18,701 nt of DNA from Phenylobacterium aquaticum. GTDB taxonomy: Bacteria > Pseudomonadota > Alphaproteobacteria > Caulobacterales > Caulobacteraceae. Below, piece by piece: positions 5,606-12,440 of this stretch. Every line of letters begins with the position of its first letter. Position 1 is the stretch's first letter. The translations under genes and the position numbers were made by a program. Under the pieces are notes generated by a model. It did no database searches. It saw nothing but the letters and a program-made list of their open reading frames with translations, and had not been told where the DNA came from. The stretch lies in NCBI RefSeq assembly GCF_947378715.1, contig NZ_CANCLE010000074.1:1-18701 (forward strand), read 5' to 3'.

Positions 5606-7969
5606 TCACATGATGTCGATCTGGCCGCCATCGGCCTCGTCGAGCACCTCCTGGATGGCCAGCAGCAGCCGCTCGAGCTCCAGCGGCTTGGGCACCAGCA
5701 CATCCATGCCGGCGCCGAGGTATTCCGTGTGGTGGTGGGCCATGGCGTTGGCTGTGAGCGCGATGATCGGCGTGCGGGCCCGGCCGCTCTCAGCCTCCCG
5801 CCGACGGATCTCGCGGGTGGCGTCAGGGCCGTCCATCACCGGCATCTGGACGTCCATGAGGATGGCGTCCCACTGACCCTGGTCCCAGGCCTCGACGGCC
5901 TGGCGACCGTCACTGACGCAGTGGACCTCGAGCCCCAGCTGCGCCAGCAGGGTCTTGAGCACCATCTGGTTCATGGGGTTGTCCTCTGCGGCGAGGATCT
6001 TCAGGTCCATCGGTGTTCCGGGCGCCTCCAGGCGAGCTTCAACGGGCGCTGGCGGGGCCTCTCCCGCGAAGCGTTCAAGCGGCAGGGTCACCGTGAAGGT
6101 CGACCCCACATCCAGTTCACTGCGCGCCGTGATCTCGCCCCCCATCATATCCGTCAGCTGACGGCAGATCGCCAGTCCCAGACCCGAGCCGCCATAGCGG
6201 CGGGTGGTGGAAGCATCCTCCTGCACGAAGGTCTCGAACAGCTGACCAATGCGCGCAGCCGCGATGCCGGGGCCAGTGTCCGCCACCTCGAAGGTCAGGC
6301 CGGCCTGATCCGCCGAGACCCGCACGTCGACCGCCCCGCGCGCGGTGAACTTCACGGCGTTGGAGACCAGGTTGTAAAGGATCTGGCGCACCCGGGTCGG
6401 GTCGCCGCGCCAGCGTCCCTCGGCCTCCGGCGCGATGATGACCGCCAGCGAGACGTCCTTGTCGGCGGCCAGGGTGGTGAAGGTGGCCTGCACCCCGGTC
6501 AGCATTTGGCGCAGGTCCAGGATCCCGTCTTCCAGGTCGAGCTTGCCGGCCTCGATCCGCGACAGGTCCAGCAGGTCGTTCAGCAGCACCAGCAGGGTCT
6601 CGCCGGCCTGGCGGATCACGCCCAGCCGCTCGCGCTGGACATTGGACAGTTCGTCGCGCGCCATGGCCTGGGCCATGCCCAGCACCCCGTTCAGCGGGGT
6701 GCGGATCTCGTGGCTCATGGTGGCCAGGAAGGCGGACTTGGCCTGGCTGGCGGAGTGGGCTTCGTCGCGGGCCCGCTTCAGCCGCTGGTTCATCTCCATC
6801 AGCCGCCGTTCCTGGCGCTTCAGGTCCTCGATCGACTGGGTGATCACCACGCAGCGGACCGGCCCGTCGCCGTCGAAGCGCGAGGCGGTCAGGCGGAACC
6901 ACTTGCCGGCCCGGCTGGAATAGGCGCGGCTATAGGTCGACCGCTCGCCGGCCAGCACCGCGCGGATGCCCCGGGTGAGGGCGGCGCCATGGCGGCCCGG
7001 CAGATTGGCCAGCACCAAGAACAGGTTGCGGCCCATGGGATAGGTCTCGACCTTGGCCAGCTCGGCGGCCATGGCCCGGAACGCCTTGTTGGCCTCGACG
7101 ATCGTACCGTCGGCGTCGATGACGGTCAGCAGCGCGCCAATGCCGTCGATGACGCCGCGGCCGAAGCGTTCCGAATCGCGCAGTTCGGCCAGGGCCTGGC
7201 GCTGAGCGGTGATGTCCTGGCTCGCGCCGCGAACGGCCACGCAGCGGCCGTCGACCATCTCGGGTTGGCCGATCACCCGCAGCCAGATGGTCTCGCCCGC
7301 GCCGGTCACGGCGGGCGCCTCGAAGTCGATCCGGGCGCCATGGACCACCGCGTCGGTGAGCAGCTCGCGGACCCAGCCGCGAACCTCTTCCGGATACATC
7401 TCAAGCGTGGCGGCCGGGTCCTCGATCAGATTGGGGCGGCCCAACAGCGCCTTGAGCTCGGGACTCCAGCGGACGAGGTCGTGGCGGAGGTCCGCCTCCC
7501 AGCCGCCGAGGCGGGCCAACTGGGCGGCGGAAGACAACGAAACAGCGGCGGCCTTGAGCTGATCCTGCAGCTGGTGGGTGGGAATCGATTCGATCATCAG
7601 GCCGCTGAAGCCTTCCAGCTCGCCGCGATCATTGATCAGGGGGCGGACATGAAAGTCGACCCAGTAGCGCCGTCCAGACTTATGGCGGTTCTCGATCTCG
7701 GCGCGGAACGGTTGGCGCGTGGCCAGGCGGGCGCGCATCAACTCGACCGCCCGGAGGTCGGCATCCGGGCCCAGCAGCAGGTCGCCGGGGCGATGGCCAA
7801 GGGCCTCCTCGGCGGTGTAGCCGGTAAGCCGGGTGAAGCCCTCATTGACCCAGGCCAACCGACCCTGGGGGTCCGACAGCATCTCGGCGTGCATATCGCG
7901 CTTCGCCAGGGCGGCGAGCCTGGCGGTCAGGACGGGTAGGTCGATCGGGCGCGGCTCAGTGGCGGCCAT
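5606..7969 (-). CDS. Soluble hybrid histidine kinase with three PAS domains and a receiver domain
   Basis: 787 residues with no membrane segment, so a cytoplasmic sensor. Domains in order: PAS about 22-130 (WVNEGFTRLTGYTAEEALG, then the RYWVDFHVRPL strand), a second PAS about 148-258 ending in GASQDIT, a third about 265-383, and a short coiled coil at 384-412. The HisKA domain carries MSHEIRTPLNGVLG with phospho-accepting H420. The HATPase has the N-box NLVSNAVKF (N533/N537), DTGPGIA at 564-570 and GGSGLGLA at 593-600. A receiver domain occupies about 656-775, with acidic pocket E662/D663, phospho-acceptor D706 in DVQMPVMDG, and K761. There is no DNA-binding or HPt domain, so output must go to another protein. 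A GAGGAG site lies 3 bases before the ATG. It follows the ethanolamine permease after 84 bases on the same strand; a link to ethanolamine is only positional. Confidence 0.95.
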   Translation of the reverse strand: MAATEPRPIDLPVLTARLAALAKRDMHAEMLSDPQGRLAWVNEGFTRLTGYTAEEALGHRPGDLLLGPDADLRAVELMRARLATRQPFRAEIENRHKSGRRYWVDFHVRPLINDRGELEGFSGLMIESIPTHQLQDQLKAAAVSLSSAAQLARLGGWEADLRHDLVRWSPELKALLGRPNLIEDPAATLEMYPEEVRGWVRELLTDAVVHGARIDFEAPAVTGAGETIWLRVIGQPEMVDGRCVAVRGASQDITAQRQALAELRDSERFGRGVIDGIGALLTVIDADGTIVEANKAFRAMAAELAKVETYPMGRNLFLVLANLPGRHGAALTRGIRAVLAGERSTYSRAYSSRAGKWFRLTASRFDGDGPVRCVVITQSIEDLKRQERRLMEMNQRLKRARDEAHSASQAKSAFLATMSHEIRTPLNGVLGMAQAMARDELSNVQRERLGVIRQAGETLLVLLNDLLDLSRIEAGKLDLEDGILDLRQMLTGVQATFTTLAADKDVSLAVIIAPEAEGRWRGDPTRVRQILYNLVSNAVKFTARGAVDVRVSADQAGLTFEVADTGPGIAAARIGQLFETFVQEDASTTRRYGGSGLGLAICRQLTDMMGGEITARSELDVGSTFTVTLPLERFAGEAPPAPVEARLEAPGTPMDLKILAAEDNPMNQMVLKTLLAQLGLEVHCVSDGRQAVEAWDQGQWDAILMDVQMPVMDGPDATREIRRREAESGRARTPIIALTANAMAHHHTEYLGAGMDVLVPKPLELERLLLAIQEVLDEADGGQIDIM

Positions 7970-7990
7970 AGGCTCCTCGGCGGCCCAGTG

Positions 7991-8009
7991 ATCATGAGCT
8001 CGCCATGAT
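7991..8009. repeat. 6-bp inverted repeat upstream of the histidine kinase
   Basis: ATCATG (7991-7996) and CATGAT (8004-8009) flank 7 bases, about 25-40 bases upstream of the kinase ATG. It could be an operator or a leader hairpin. It is short enough to be chance. Confidence 0.25.
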
Positions 8010-8012
8010 AGA

Positions 8013-8029
8013 CAAGCCGCCAGGCTTTG
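8013..8029 (-). terminator. Weak hairpin after the ethanolamine permease
   Basis: On the minus strand, AAGCC and GGCTT (8014-8018 and 8023-8027) close a 4-base loop, and the stem extends outward past one bulged base. The RNA then reads GUCUAU. It lies about 25 bases past the permease stop and before the kinase gene. It may partly separate kinase expression from the ethanolamine genes. Confidence 0.35.
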
Positions 8030-8053
8030 ACAGCCGTTGCACCGCCAGGTCGC

Positions 8054-9544
8054 CTAGTGCGCCCTGTGGTCGCCGTGCCCCTTACCCATCGCGAACTCCT
8101 CCTCAGGCGACAGCACCAGACGGTGACGGCCCACCAGGGCGAAATAGAGCGCGCCCACGGCGAACCAGATCGCCACCCCCAGCACGCCGGAGCGATAGAT
8201 CGGATCCTTCAGCTGATAGAGGATGGTGATGACGGCGATCACCACGGTCGTCGCCGCGCCGGCCACGCCCAGCGGGCTGCGATAGGGCCGCTCAAGGTCG
8301 GGCAGCTTGCGGCGCAGCAGGATGAAGCTCAACCCCTGCATGACATAGGAGAACATGGCCCCGAACACCGCCATGTTCAGCAGGGTCCCGCCAATGGTCG
8401 CCGCACCCTTCTCGGCCCCCAGGATGAACCAGACCGCCAGCATGACCAGCAGGCCGATCAGGCTGCCGGTGATGAGGGCGATGTCGGGGGTCTTGCGCGC
8501 GCCGTGGGTGACGGATAGCGCGCGGGGGAAATAGCCGGCGCGGGACAGGGAATAGACCTGGCGGCCATAGGCGAAGATCACCGCGTGGAAGCTGGCCACC
8601 AGGCCCGCCACCGCCACGGCCGACAGCACCTTGGCCAGGCCGCCGCCATAGAGCACGGCGAAGCCGTCGAGGATCGGCTGGCCCGACTTGGCGAGCTGAA
8701 AGGTCCCGGGCGAGATCGCCGCGTTCAGCCACAGCACCAGCAGCGCCGAGATGATCAGGGTGAAGATACCCGCGAGAATGCCCTTGGGCAGGTCGCGCTG
8801 CGGCGTATGGGATTCCTCGGCCGCCAGAGGCAGCTGCTCGATCGCCAGGAACAACCAGACCGCGAAGGGCAGCTGGGCCAGGGCCCCGCCCATGCCGGCC
8901 GGCAGGAAGGGGCCGTGGCCATTGGGCAGCTCGGTTCCGCCGGGCCCGACATTCATGGCGTATTTGAAGAAGTCGGCATGGGGCAGGGCGCTCAGCCAGA
9001 ACACCACCAGACTGGCCAGGGCCAGCAGGGTCACGCCAACCGTCACCTGGAAGGACAGGGCGACGCCGGCGACATTGACGCCCACGAAGACCAGATAGGC
9101 CCCGACCCAATAGACCGGCTGGAATTCCGGGGGCGTGCCGAAGATGGCGCTGAGATAGGTCCCGATGAAGAAGCAGACCACGGCGGCGGTCAGCACATAT
9201 TCGACGTTCTCGCACAGGCCGGTGATGAAGCCGCCCCAGGGGCCCATGGCCGCCCGGGCGAAGGAATAGGCGCCGCCGGTGTGGGGTTGGGCCGCCGCCA
9301 TCTCCGCTATGGAGAAAGTCAGGCCCAGATACATGACCGTGATGATCATGGTGGCGACGAACATGCCGCCCCAGCCGCCGGTCCCCATGCCCAGGTTCCA
9401 GCCGGAGAACTGGCCGGAGATCACCGCCCCGACGCCCAGCGCCCACAGGGAGAAGACCCCGGCATAGCGCTTCAGCCCGCGCTTCTCGAAATATTCGGCG
9501 CCTACGGTTTCGTAGCTGACGCCCGCTTCCTTGATCTCGCTCAC
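8054..9544 (-). CDS. eat: Ethanolamine permease, APC superfamily
   Basis: About 496 residues with roughly twelve hydrophobic segments, so an inner-membrane amino acid-polyamine-organocation transporter. The entry helix LWALGVGAVISGQFSGWNLG (34-52) is the hallmark of the ethanolamine permease group. Other family segments are HTGGAYSFARAAMGPWGG, a charged loop AIEQLPLAAEESHTPQRDLPKG, and GRQVYSLSRAGYFPRAL. It should import ethanolamine for the adjacent EutBC lyase. I place the start at the GTG at 9544 because the next residues (SEIKEAG) lead directly into the conserved YFEKRGLKRYAG. The frame stays open upstream to a TTG touching the eutC stop, but that 45-residue extension is Pro/Arg-rich and unlike the family. 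The ribosome site before the GTG is weak. The protein ends in the histidine-rich GHGDHRAH. Confidence 0.9.
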   Translation of the reverse strand: MSEIKEAGVSYETVGAEYFEKRGLKRYAGVFSLWALGVGAVISGQFSGWNLGMGTGGWGGMFVATMIITVMYLGLTFSIAEMAAAQPHTGGAYSFARAAMGPWGGFITGLCENVEYVLTAAVVCFFIGTYLSAIFGTPPEFQPVYWVGAYLVFVGVNVAGVALSFQVTVGVTLLALASLVVFWLSALPHADFFKYAMNVGPGGTELPNGHGPFLPAGMGGALAQLPFAVWLFLAIEQLPLAAEESHTPQRDLPKGILAGIFTLIISALLVLWLNAAISPGTFQLAKSGQPILDGFAVLYGGGLAKVLSAVAVAGLVASFHAVIFAYGRQVYSLSRAGYFPRALSVTHGARKTPDIALITGSLIGLLVMLAVWFILGAEKGAATIGGTLLNMAVFGAMFSYVMQGLSFILLRRKLPDLERPYRSPLGVAGAATTVVIAVITILYQLKDPIYRSGVLGVAIWFAVGALYFALVGRHRLVLSPEEEFAMGKGHGDHRAH

Positions 9545-9675
9545 TGCCGCCCCCGCGTTAAGAACCTGATCGGCGAACGATGTGATGGGACGCCGCGCAG
9601 GGCAAACCGACAGTTGCGTGATCGGCGGGGGACCGGCTGGCCGGCGCGTTCGCGGGCGCCGCGGTGGGCCGGCGC

Positions 9676-10467
9676 TCAACCCTGGGGCAGGATCGCGCCG
9701 CCAACCGAGGGGAGCTGGGCCAGGTCGCTCTCATCCTTCAGGGCCACGCCGGTCAGGCCAAGCCGCCGGGCCTCGCCGATCAGCCAGGCGAGCTTGAAGG
9801 TCGCCTCGTCATAGCTGAGGCCCGCGGCGCGGATATTGGAGATGCAGTTGCGCGCCGCGTCGGTCAGGCCGATCCGGGGCGCGAAGGTCAGATAGACCCC
9901 CAGACTGTCGGGGGCGGAGAGGCCAGGCCGCTCGCCGATCAGCACCGCGACCAGGCGGGCGCCCAGGGCCTGACCGATCTCATCGCCCAGGGCCACGCGC
10001 CCCTGGCTGGCCAGCGCCACCGGGCCGATCGACACTCCCTCGAGCCGGTTCAGCAGGGCCGCGATCAGCGGGGCGGCGTGGGCGTGGACGGCGGCGCTGG
10101 ACAGGCCGTCGGCGACGACGATCGCCAGGTCGCAGGGTGGGAAGGTCCGGGCTTCCAGCTCGACGCGGGCGCGGTCCGACAGCCGCCGCCCGAGATCGGG
10201 CCGGCGCAGATAGGTCGCCCGGTCTGGCGCGGCGCTCTCCACCGACAGCGTCGCCAGGCCCAGGTCGGCCAGCGCCCGGGCGATCGGCGCGGCGGCGAAG
10301 GGGGTGTGGACGGCGTCGCGGGCCTGGGCGTGGCTGAGCGCGAAGCCCAACACCTCGCGGGTCGGCAGGCCCGGTCCGGCGCGGCCGAGCGCGATGCGGG
10401 CCGGGGTCAGGGCCGCGAGGTGAGTCCAGGGGTCCCGGGGCGGCGCGCGGTCAGGGGGCTGCGCCAT
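9676..10467 (-). CDS. eutC: Ethanolamine ammonia-lyase small subunit EutC
   Basis: 263 residues. Diagnostic segments are TPARIALGRAGPGLPTREVL at 21-40, FALSHAQARDAVH, LAIVVADGLSSAAVHAHA, GERPGLSAPDSLGVYLTF and RNCISNIR, all characteristic of EutC. With EutB it forms the adenosylcobalamin-dependent enzyme that converts ethanolamine to acetaldehyde and ammonia; the small subunit helps bind the cofactor. It is somewhat shorter at the N-terminus than E. coli EutC. The start codon overlaps the eutB stop as ATGA, which implies translational coupling and roughly balanced subunit synthesis. The permease gene follows after 131 bases if its GTG start is right. Confidence 0.96.
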   Translation of the reverse strand: MAQPPDRAPPRDPWTHLAALTPARIALGRAGPGLPTREVLGFALSHAQARDAVHTPFAAAPIARALADLGLATLSVESAAPDRATYLRRPDLGRRLSDRARVELEARTFPPCDLAIVVADGLSSAAVHAHAAPLIAALLNRLEGVSIGPVALASQGRVALGDEIGQALGARLVAVLIGERPGLSAPDSLGVYLTFAPRIGLTDAARNCISNIRAAGLSYDEATFKLAWLIGEARRLGLTGVALKDESDLAQLPSVGGAILPQG

Positions 10468-11840
10468 CAGACCGCCGCCAGCAGCGGGTGGGCGGCGTTG
10501 CGTGGGGCCAGCCGGCCGTCGGGGCCGGTGATCCGCAGACCCTCCAGCCAGGCCTCGAACTCCGGCGCGCGCTTCAGGCCGAACACCTCGCGCACATAGA
10601 GGGCGTCGTGGAAGGAGGTGGACTGGTAGTTCAGCATGATGTCGTCGGCGCCCGGCACGCCCATGATGAAATTGATCCCCGCCGCCGCCAGCAGGGTCAG
10701 CAGGCTGTCCATGTCGTCCTGATCGGCCTCGGCGTGGTTGGTGTAGCAGACGTCGCAGCCCATGGGCGCGCCGAGCAGCTTGCCGCAGAAGTGGTCCTCC
10801 AGGCCGGCGCGAATGATCTCCTTGCCGTCATAGAGGTATTCCGGCCCGATGAAGCCCACGACCGTGTTGACCAGCAGGGGGTCGAAGGCGCGGGCCACGG
10901 CATAGGCGCGGGCCTCCAGGGTCTGCTGATCGACCCCGTGATGGGCGCCTGCCGACAAGGCCGCGCCCTGGCCGGTCTCGAAGTACATGACATTGTCGCC
11001 GACCGTGCCGCGCTTCAGCGACAGGGCCGCCTCGCGGCCCTCCTTCAGCAGGGCCAGGGTGACACCGAAGCTGGCGTTGGCGGCCTGGGTCCCGGCGATC
11101 GACTGGAAGACCAGGTCCAGGGGCGCGCCGCGCTCGATCAGCTCAATGGAGCTGGTCACATGGCCCAGCACGCAGGACTGGGTCGGGATGTCGAAGCGGC
11201 GGATGATCCCGTCGGTCAGGCGCAGCAGGTCGCTGATCGCGGCCAGGCTGTCAGAGGCCGGATTGATGCCGATCACCGCGTCGCCGCAGCCATACATCAG
11301 CCCGTCGAGGATCGAGGCGGTGATCCCGGCGGGATCGTCGGTCGGATGGTTGGGCTGCAGCCGCACCGACAGGGTCCCTGGCAGGCCGAGCGTGTTTCGA
11401 AACCGGGTCACCACCCGGATCTTCCGGGCCACAGCGATCAGGTCCTGGTTGCGCATGATCTTGGAGACGGCGGCGGCCATCTCTGGCGTGATCCCCGGCG
11501 ACAGGCGCTGCAGGGTCTCGCCGGTCGTGGTCTCGGCCAGCAGGAATTCGCGGAATTCGCCGACGGTCATCGCGGCGATGGGGGCGAAGGCCTGGGCGTC
11601 ATGGCTGTCGCAGATCAGCCGGGTGACCTCGTCGATCTCATAGGGCACCAGCGGCTCGGCCAGCAGGGCCTTGAGCGGCAGGTCCGCCAGGACCAGCTTG
11701 GCGGCGATGTTCTCCTGGGCAGTGGTCGCCGCGATCCCGGCCAGGGCGTCGCCGGATCGGAGCGGCGTCGCCTTGGCCATCAGCTCGCGCAGGTCGGCGA
11801 AGGCGTAGCGCTGGGCGCCGGCGGTCTGGTGGAAGGCCAT
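10467..11840 (-). CDS. eutB: Ethanolamine ammonia-lyase large subunit EutB
   Basis: 457 residues, close to the 453 of E. coli EutB and alignable from the N-terminus (LRSGDALAGIAA). The substrate-site residues known from the E. coli enzyme are in place: R160 and Q162 (SVRLQPN), N193 (GINPASDS), then E288 (FETGQG) and D363 (MGCDVCYTNHA), the last two shifted by one relative to E287 and D362. GFIGPEYLYDGKEIIRAGLEDHF and DDIMLNYQ are further signatures. This is the catalytic TIM-barrel subunit of the adenosylcobalamin radical enzyme. No microcompartment shell gene is present nearby, so it should work free in the cytoplasm. The start fits the family alignment, although no clear Shine-Dalgarno is seen. 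A possible 60-codon gene and a strong hairpin lie just upstream. Confidence 0.97.
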   Translation of the reverse strand: MAFHQTAGAQRYAFADLRELMAKATPLRSGDALAGIAATTAQENIAAKLVLADLPLKALLAEPLVPYEIDEVTRLICDSHDAQAFAPIAAMTVGEFREFLLAETTTGETLQRLSPGITPEMAAAVSKIMRNQDLIAVARKIRVVTRFRNTLGLPGTLSVRLQPNHPTDDPAGITASILDGLMYGCGDAVIGINPASDSLAAISDLLRLTDGIIRRFDIPTQSCVLGHVTSSIELIERGAPLDLVFQSIAGTQAANASFGVTLALLKEGREAALSLKRGTVGDNVMYFETGQGAALSAGAHHGVDQQTLEARAYAVARAFDPLLVNTVVGFIGPEYLYDGKEIIRAGLEDHFCGKLLGAPMGCDVCYTNHAEADQDDMDSLLTLLAAAGINFIMGVPGADDIMLNYQSTSFHDALYVREVFGLKRAPEFEAWLEGLRITGPDGRLAPRNAAHPLLAAV

Positions 11841-11910
11841 GGGGCGATCATGGCGCCGGTCGGCGGATGGCGCGAGGGGCGCTGCCGAGTCACGCCGTCG
11901 GATGTCCTAT

Positions 11911-11941
11911 TTCCGCGCACCCCAGTCAGGGATGAGCGGAA
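11911..11941 (-). terminator. Strong hairpin between the small upstream ORF and eutB
   Basis: TTCCGC (11911-11916) pairs with GCGGAA (11936-11941). Inside, CACCCC (11918-11923) pairs with GGGATG (11929-11934) around a 5-base loop, with one symmetric mismatch between the two stems. The one imperfect inner pair is a G-U only in minus-strand RNA, which favours that strand. It starts 2 bases after the stop of the 60-codon ORF and ends about 70 bases before eutB. No T-run follows, so it could be a terminator, an attenuator or a processing hairpin. Confidence 0.5.
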
Positions 11942-11943
11942 TC

Positions 11944-12126
11944 CTAGAGCGCGCGGGCCAGCCGCAGCGCTGTGGGGTTCTCAGCCGCAGCGCGCCGACC
12001 GTTGATCTCGGCGTGGAGGGTGGCTTCGGCGTCGTCTTCACCCGATCCATCGAAGGGCGATGCGACGGCGTCGTGCAGTTCAATATCCGCCACCTGAGGG
12101 GGGGCGAGCTCGAAGGGATTGGACAT
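11944..12126 (-). CDS. Possible 60-residue small protein upstream of eutB
   Basis: I do not recognise this product. The frame begins MSNPFELAPPQVADIELHD, has an acidic middle (GSGEDDAEATLHAEI) and ends with an arginine-bearing helix-like stretch (NPTALRLARAL). There is no signal peptide, membrane segment or cysteine. Support for it being real: a GGGAG ribosome site about 8 bases before the ATG, mostly GC-ending codons though less biased than neighbouring genes, and a strong hairpin two bases after the stop. It lies on the eutB strand, so it could be the first gene of that transcript or a short separate one. Against: no known homologue and modest codon bias. A 12-base direct repeat (11959-11970, 11982-11993) sits in its 3' part in two different frames. 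Confidence 0.45.
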   Translation of the reverse strand: MSNPFELAPPQVADIELHDAVASPFDGSGEDDAEATLHAEINGRRAAAENPTALRLARAL

Positions 12127-12238
12127 GACGCGGCTCCCGGGGCTGGAGGCTCACTCATCGGCGAGTCCTAAAAGCCTGACGCTCAGAAGGGTTTTTCCAA
12201 AGCGGATTCATCTGTCGCAGGGCGGTCTTCACGCATTG

Positions 12239-12263
12239 TTGACCATAATGTGACGGCTGAAAA
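12239..12263 (+). promoter_or_regulatory. Candidate promoter of the kor operon
   Basis: TTGACC (12239-12244) and GCTGAAAA (12256-12263), 11 bases apart, resemble the Caulobacter housekeeping pattern TTGACGS-N10-14-GCTANAWC. A start near 12270 would give a leader of about 170 bases ahead of korC. Judged by eye. Confidence 0.35.
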
Positions 12264-12303
12264 TTTCCCCTGGGTCATTCAAACAAGCGTCAGAAAGCGG
12301 GTT

Positions 12304-12359
12304 GGCGCGGGCGAAATTCGGGACTTAGATGGGGTTTATCGCCGCGCCGGGGCGCGGGC
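12304..12359 (+). promoter_or_regulatory. Leader element with mutually exclusive hairpins
   Basis: GGCGCGGGC occurs exactly twice, at 12304-12312 and 12351-12359. Between the copies, CGCCGCGCC (12340-12348) can pair with the first copy (9 bp, one bulged G, 26-base loop). Its CCGCGC part can instead pair with GCGCGG in the second copy (12352-12357) around a tetraloop. Only one pairing can exist at a time. This is the architecture of an attenuator or riboswitch-type switch, though no known class is recognised. Confidence 0.45.
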
Positions 12360-12370
12360 CGCACATTCGA

Positions 12371-12388
12371 CGGACGTTTTCGCGTCCG
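12371..12388 (+). promoter_or_regulatory. Leader hairpin CGGACG/CGTCCG
   Basis: CGGACG (12371-12376) pairs with CGTCCG (12383-12388) around a 6-base loop. Its GGACG arm is also complementary to the CGTCC that begins each of the two downstream repeats (12404 and 12420), so it could compete with the hairpin that hides the korC ribosome site. Confidence 0.4.
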
Positions 12389-12403
12389 CGAGCGGGCTTT
12401 TGT

Positions 12404-12431
12404 CGTCCCGGGAGTAGAGCGTCCCGGGAGG
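12404..12431 (+). promoter_or_regulatory. Ribosome-site-sequestering hairpin before korC
   Basis: The 11-mer CGTCCCGGGAG is repeated at 12404-12414 and 12420-12430. Its core TCCCGGGA is self-complementary, so copies 12406-12413 and 12422-12429 form a perfect 8-bp hairpin with an 8-base loop. The downstream arm contains most of the korC ribosome site GGGAGG (12426-12431), which lies 9 bases before the TTG start. In the closed form the ribosome site is buried. Confidence 0.55.
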
Positions 12432-12440
12432 AATAGGGTT

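Noticed and set aside
5729..7939. Long plus-strand open frame opposite the histidine kinase
   Set aside because: Antisense shadow. The minus strand shows unmistakable kinase and receiver motifs.
9545..9679. 45-residue N-terminal extension of the ethanolamine permease from a TTG at 9679
   Set aside because: The residues are Pro/Arg-rich and unlike the family, and the conserved protein begins just after the GTG at 9544.
10488..12005. Long plus-strand open frame opposite eutB
   Set aside because: Antisense shadow; eutB has all catalytic residues on the minus strand.
12171..12197. Small CTGA-CGC-TCAG hairpin next to an A- or T-run, terminator-like
   Set aside because: No gene on either strand ends here, and the stem is only 4 bp.
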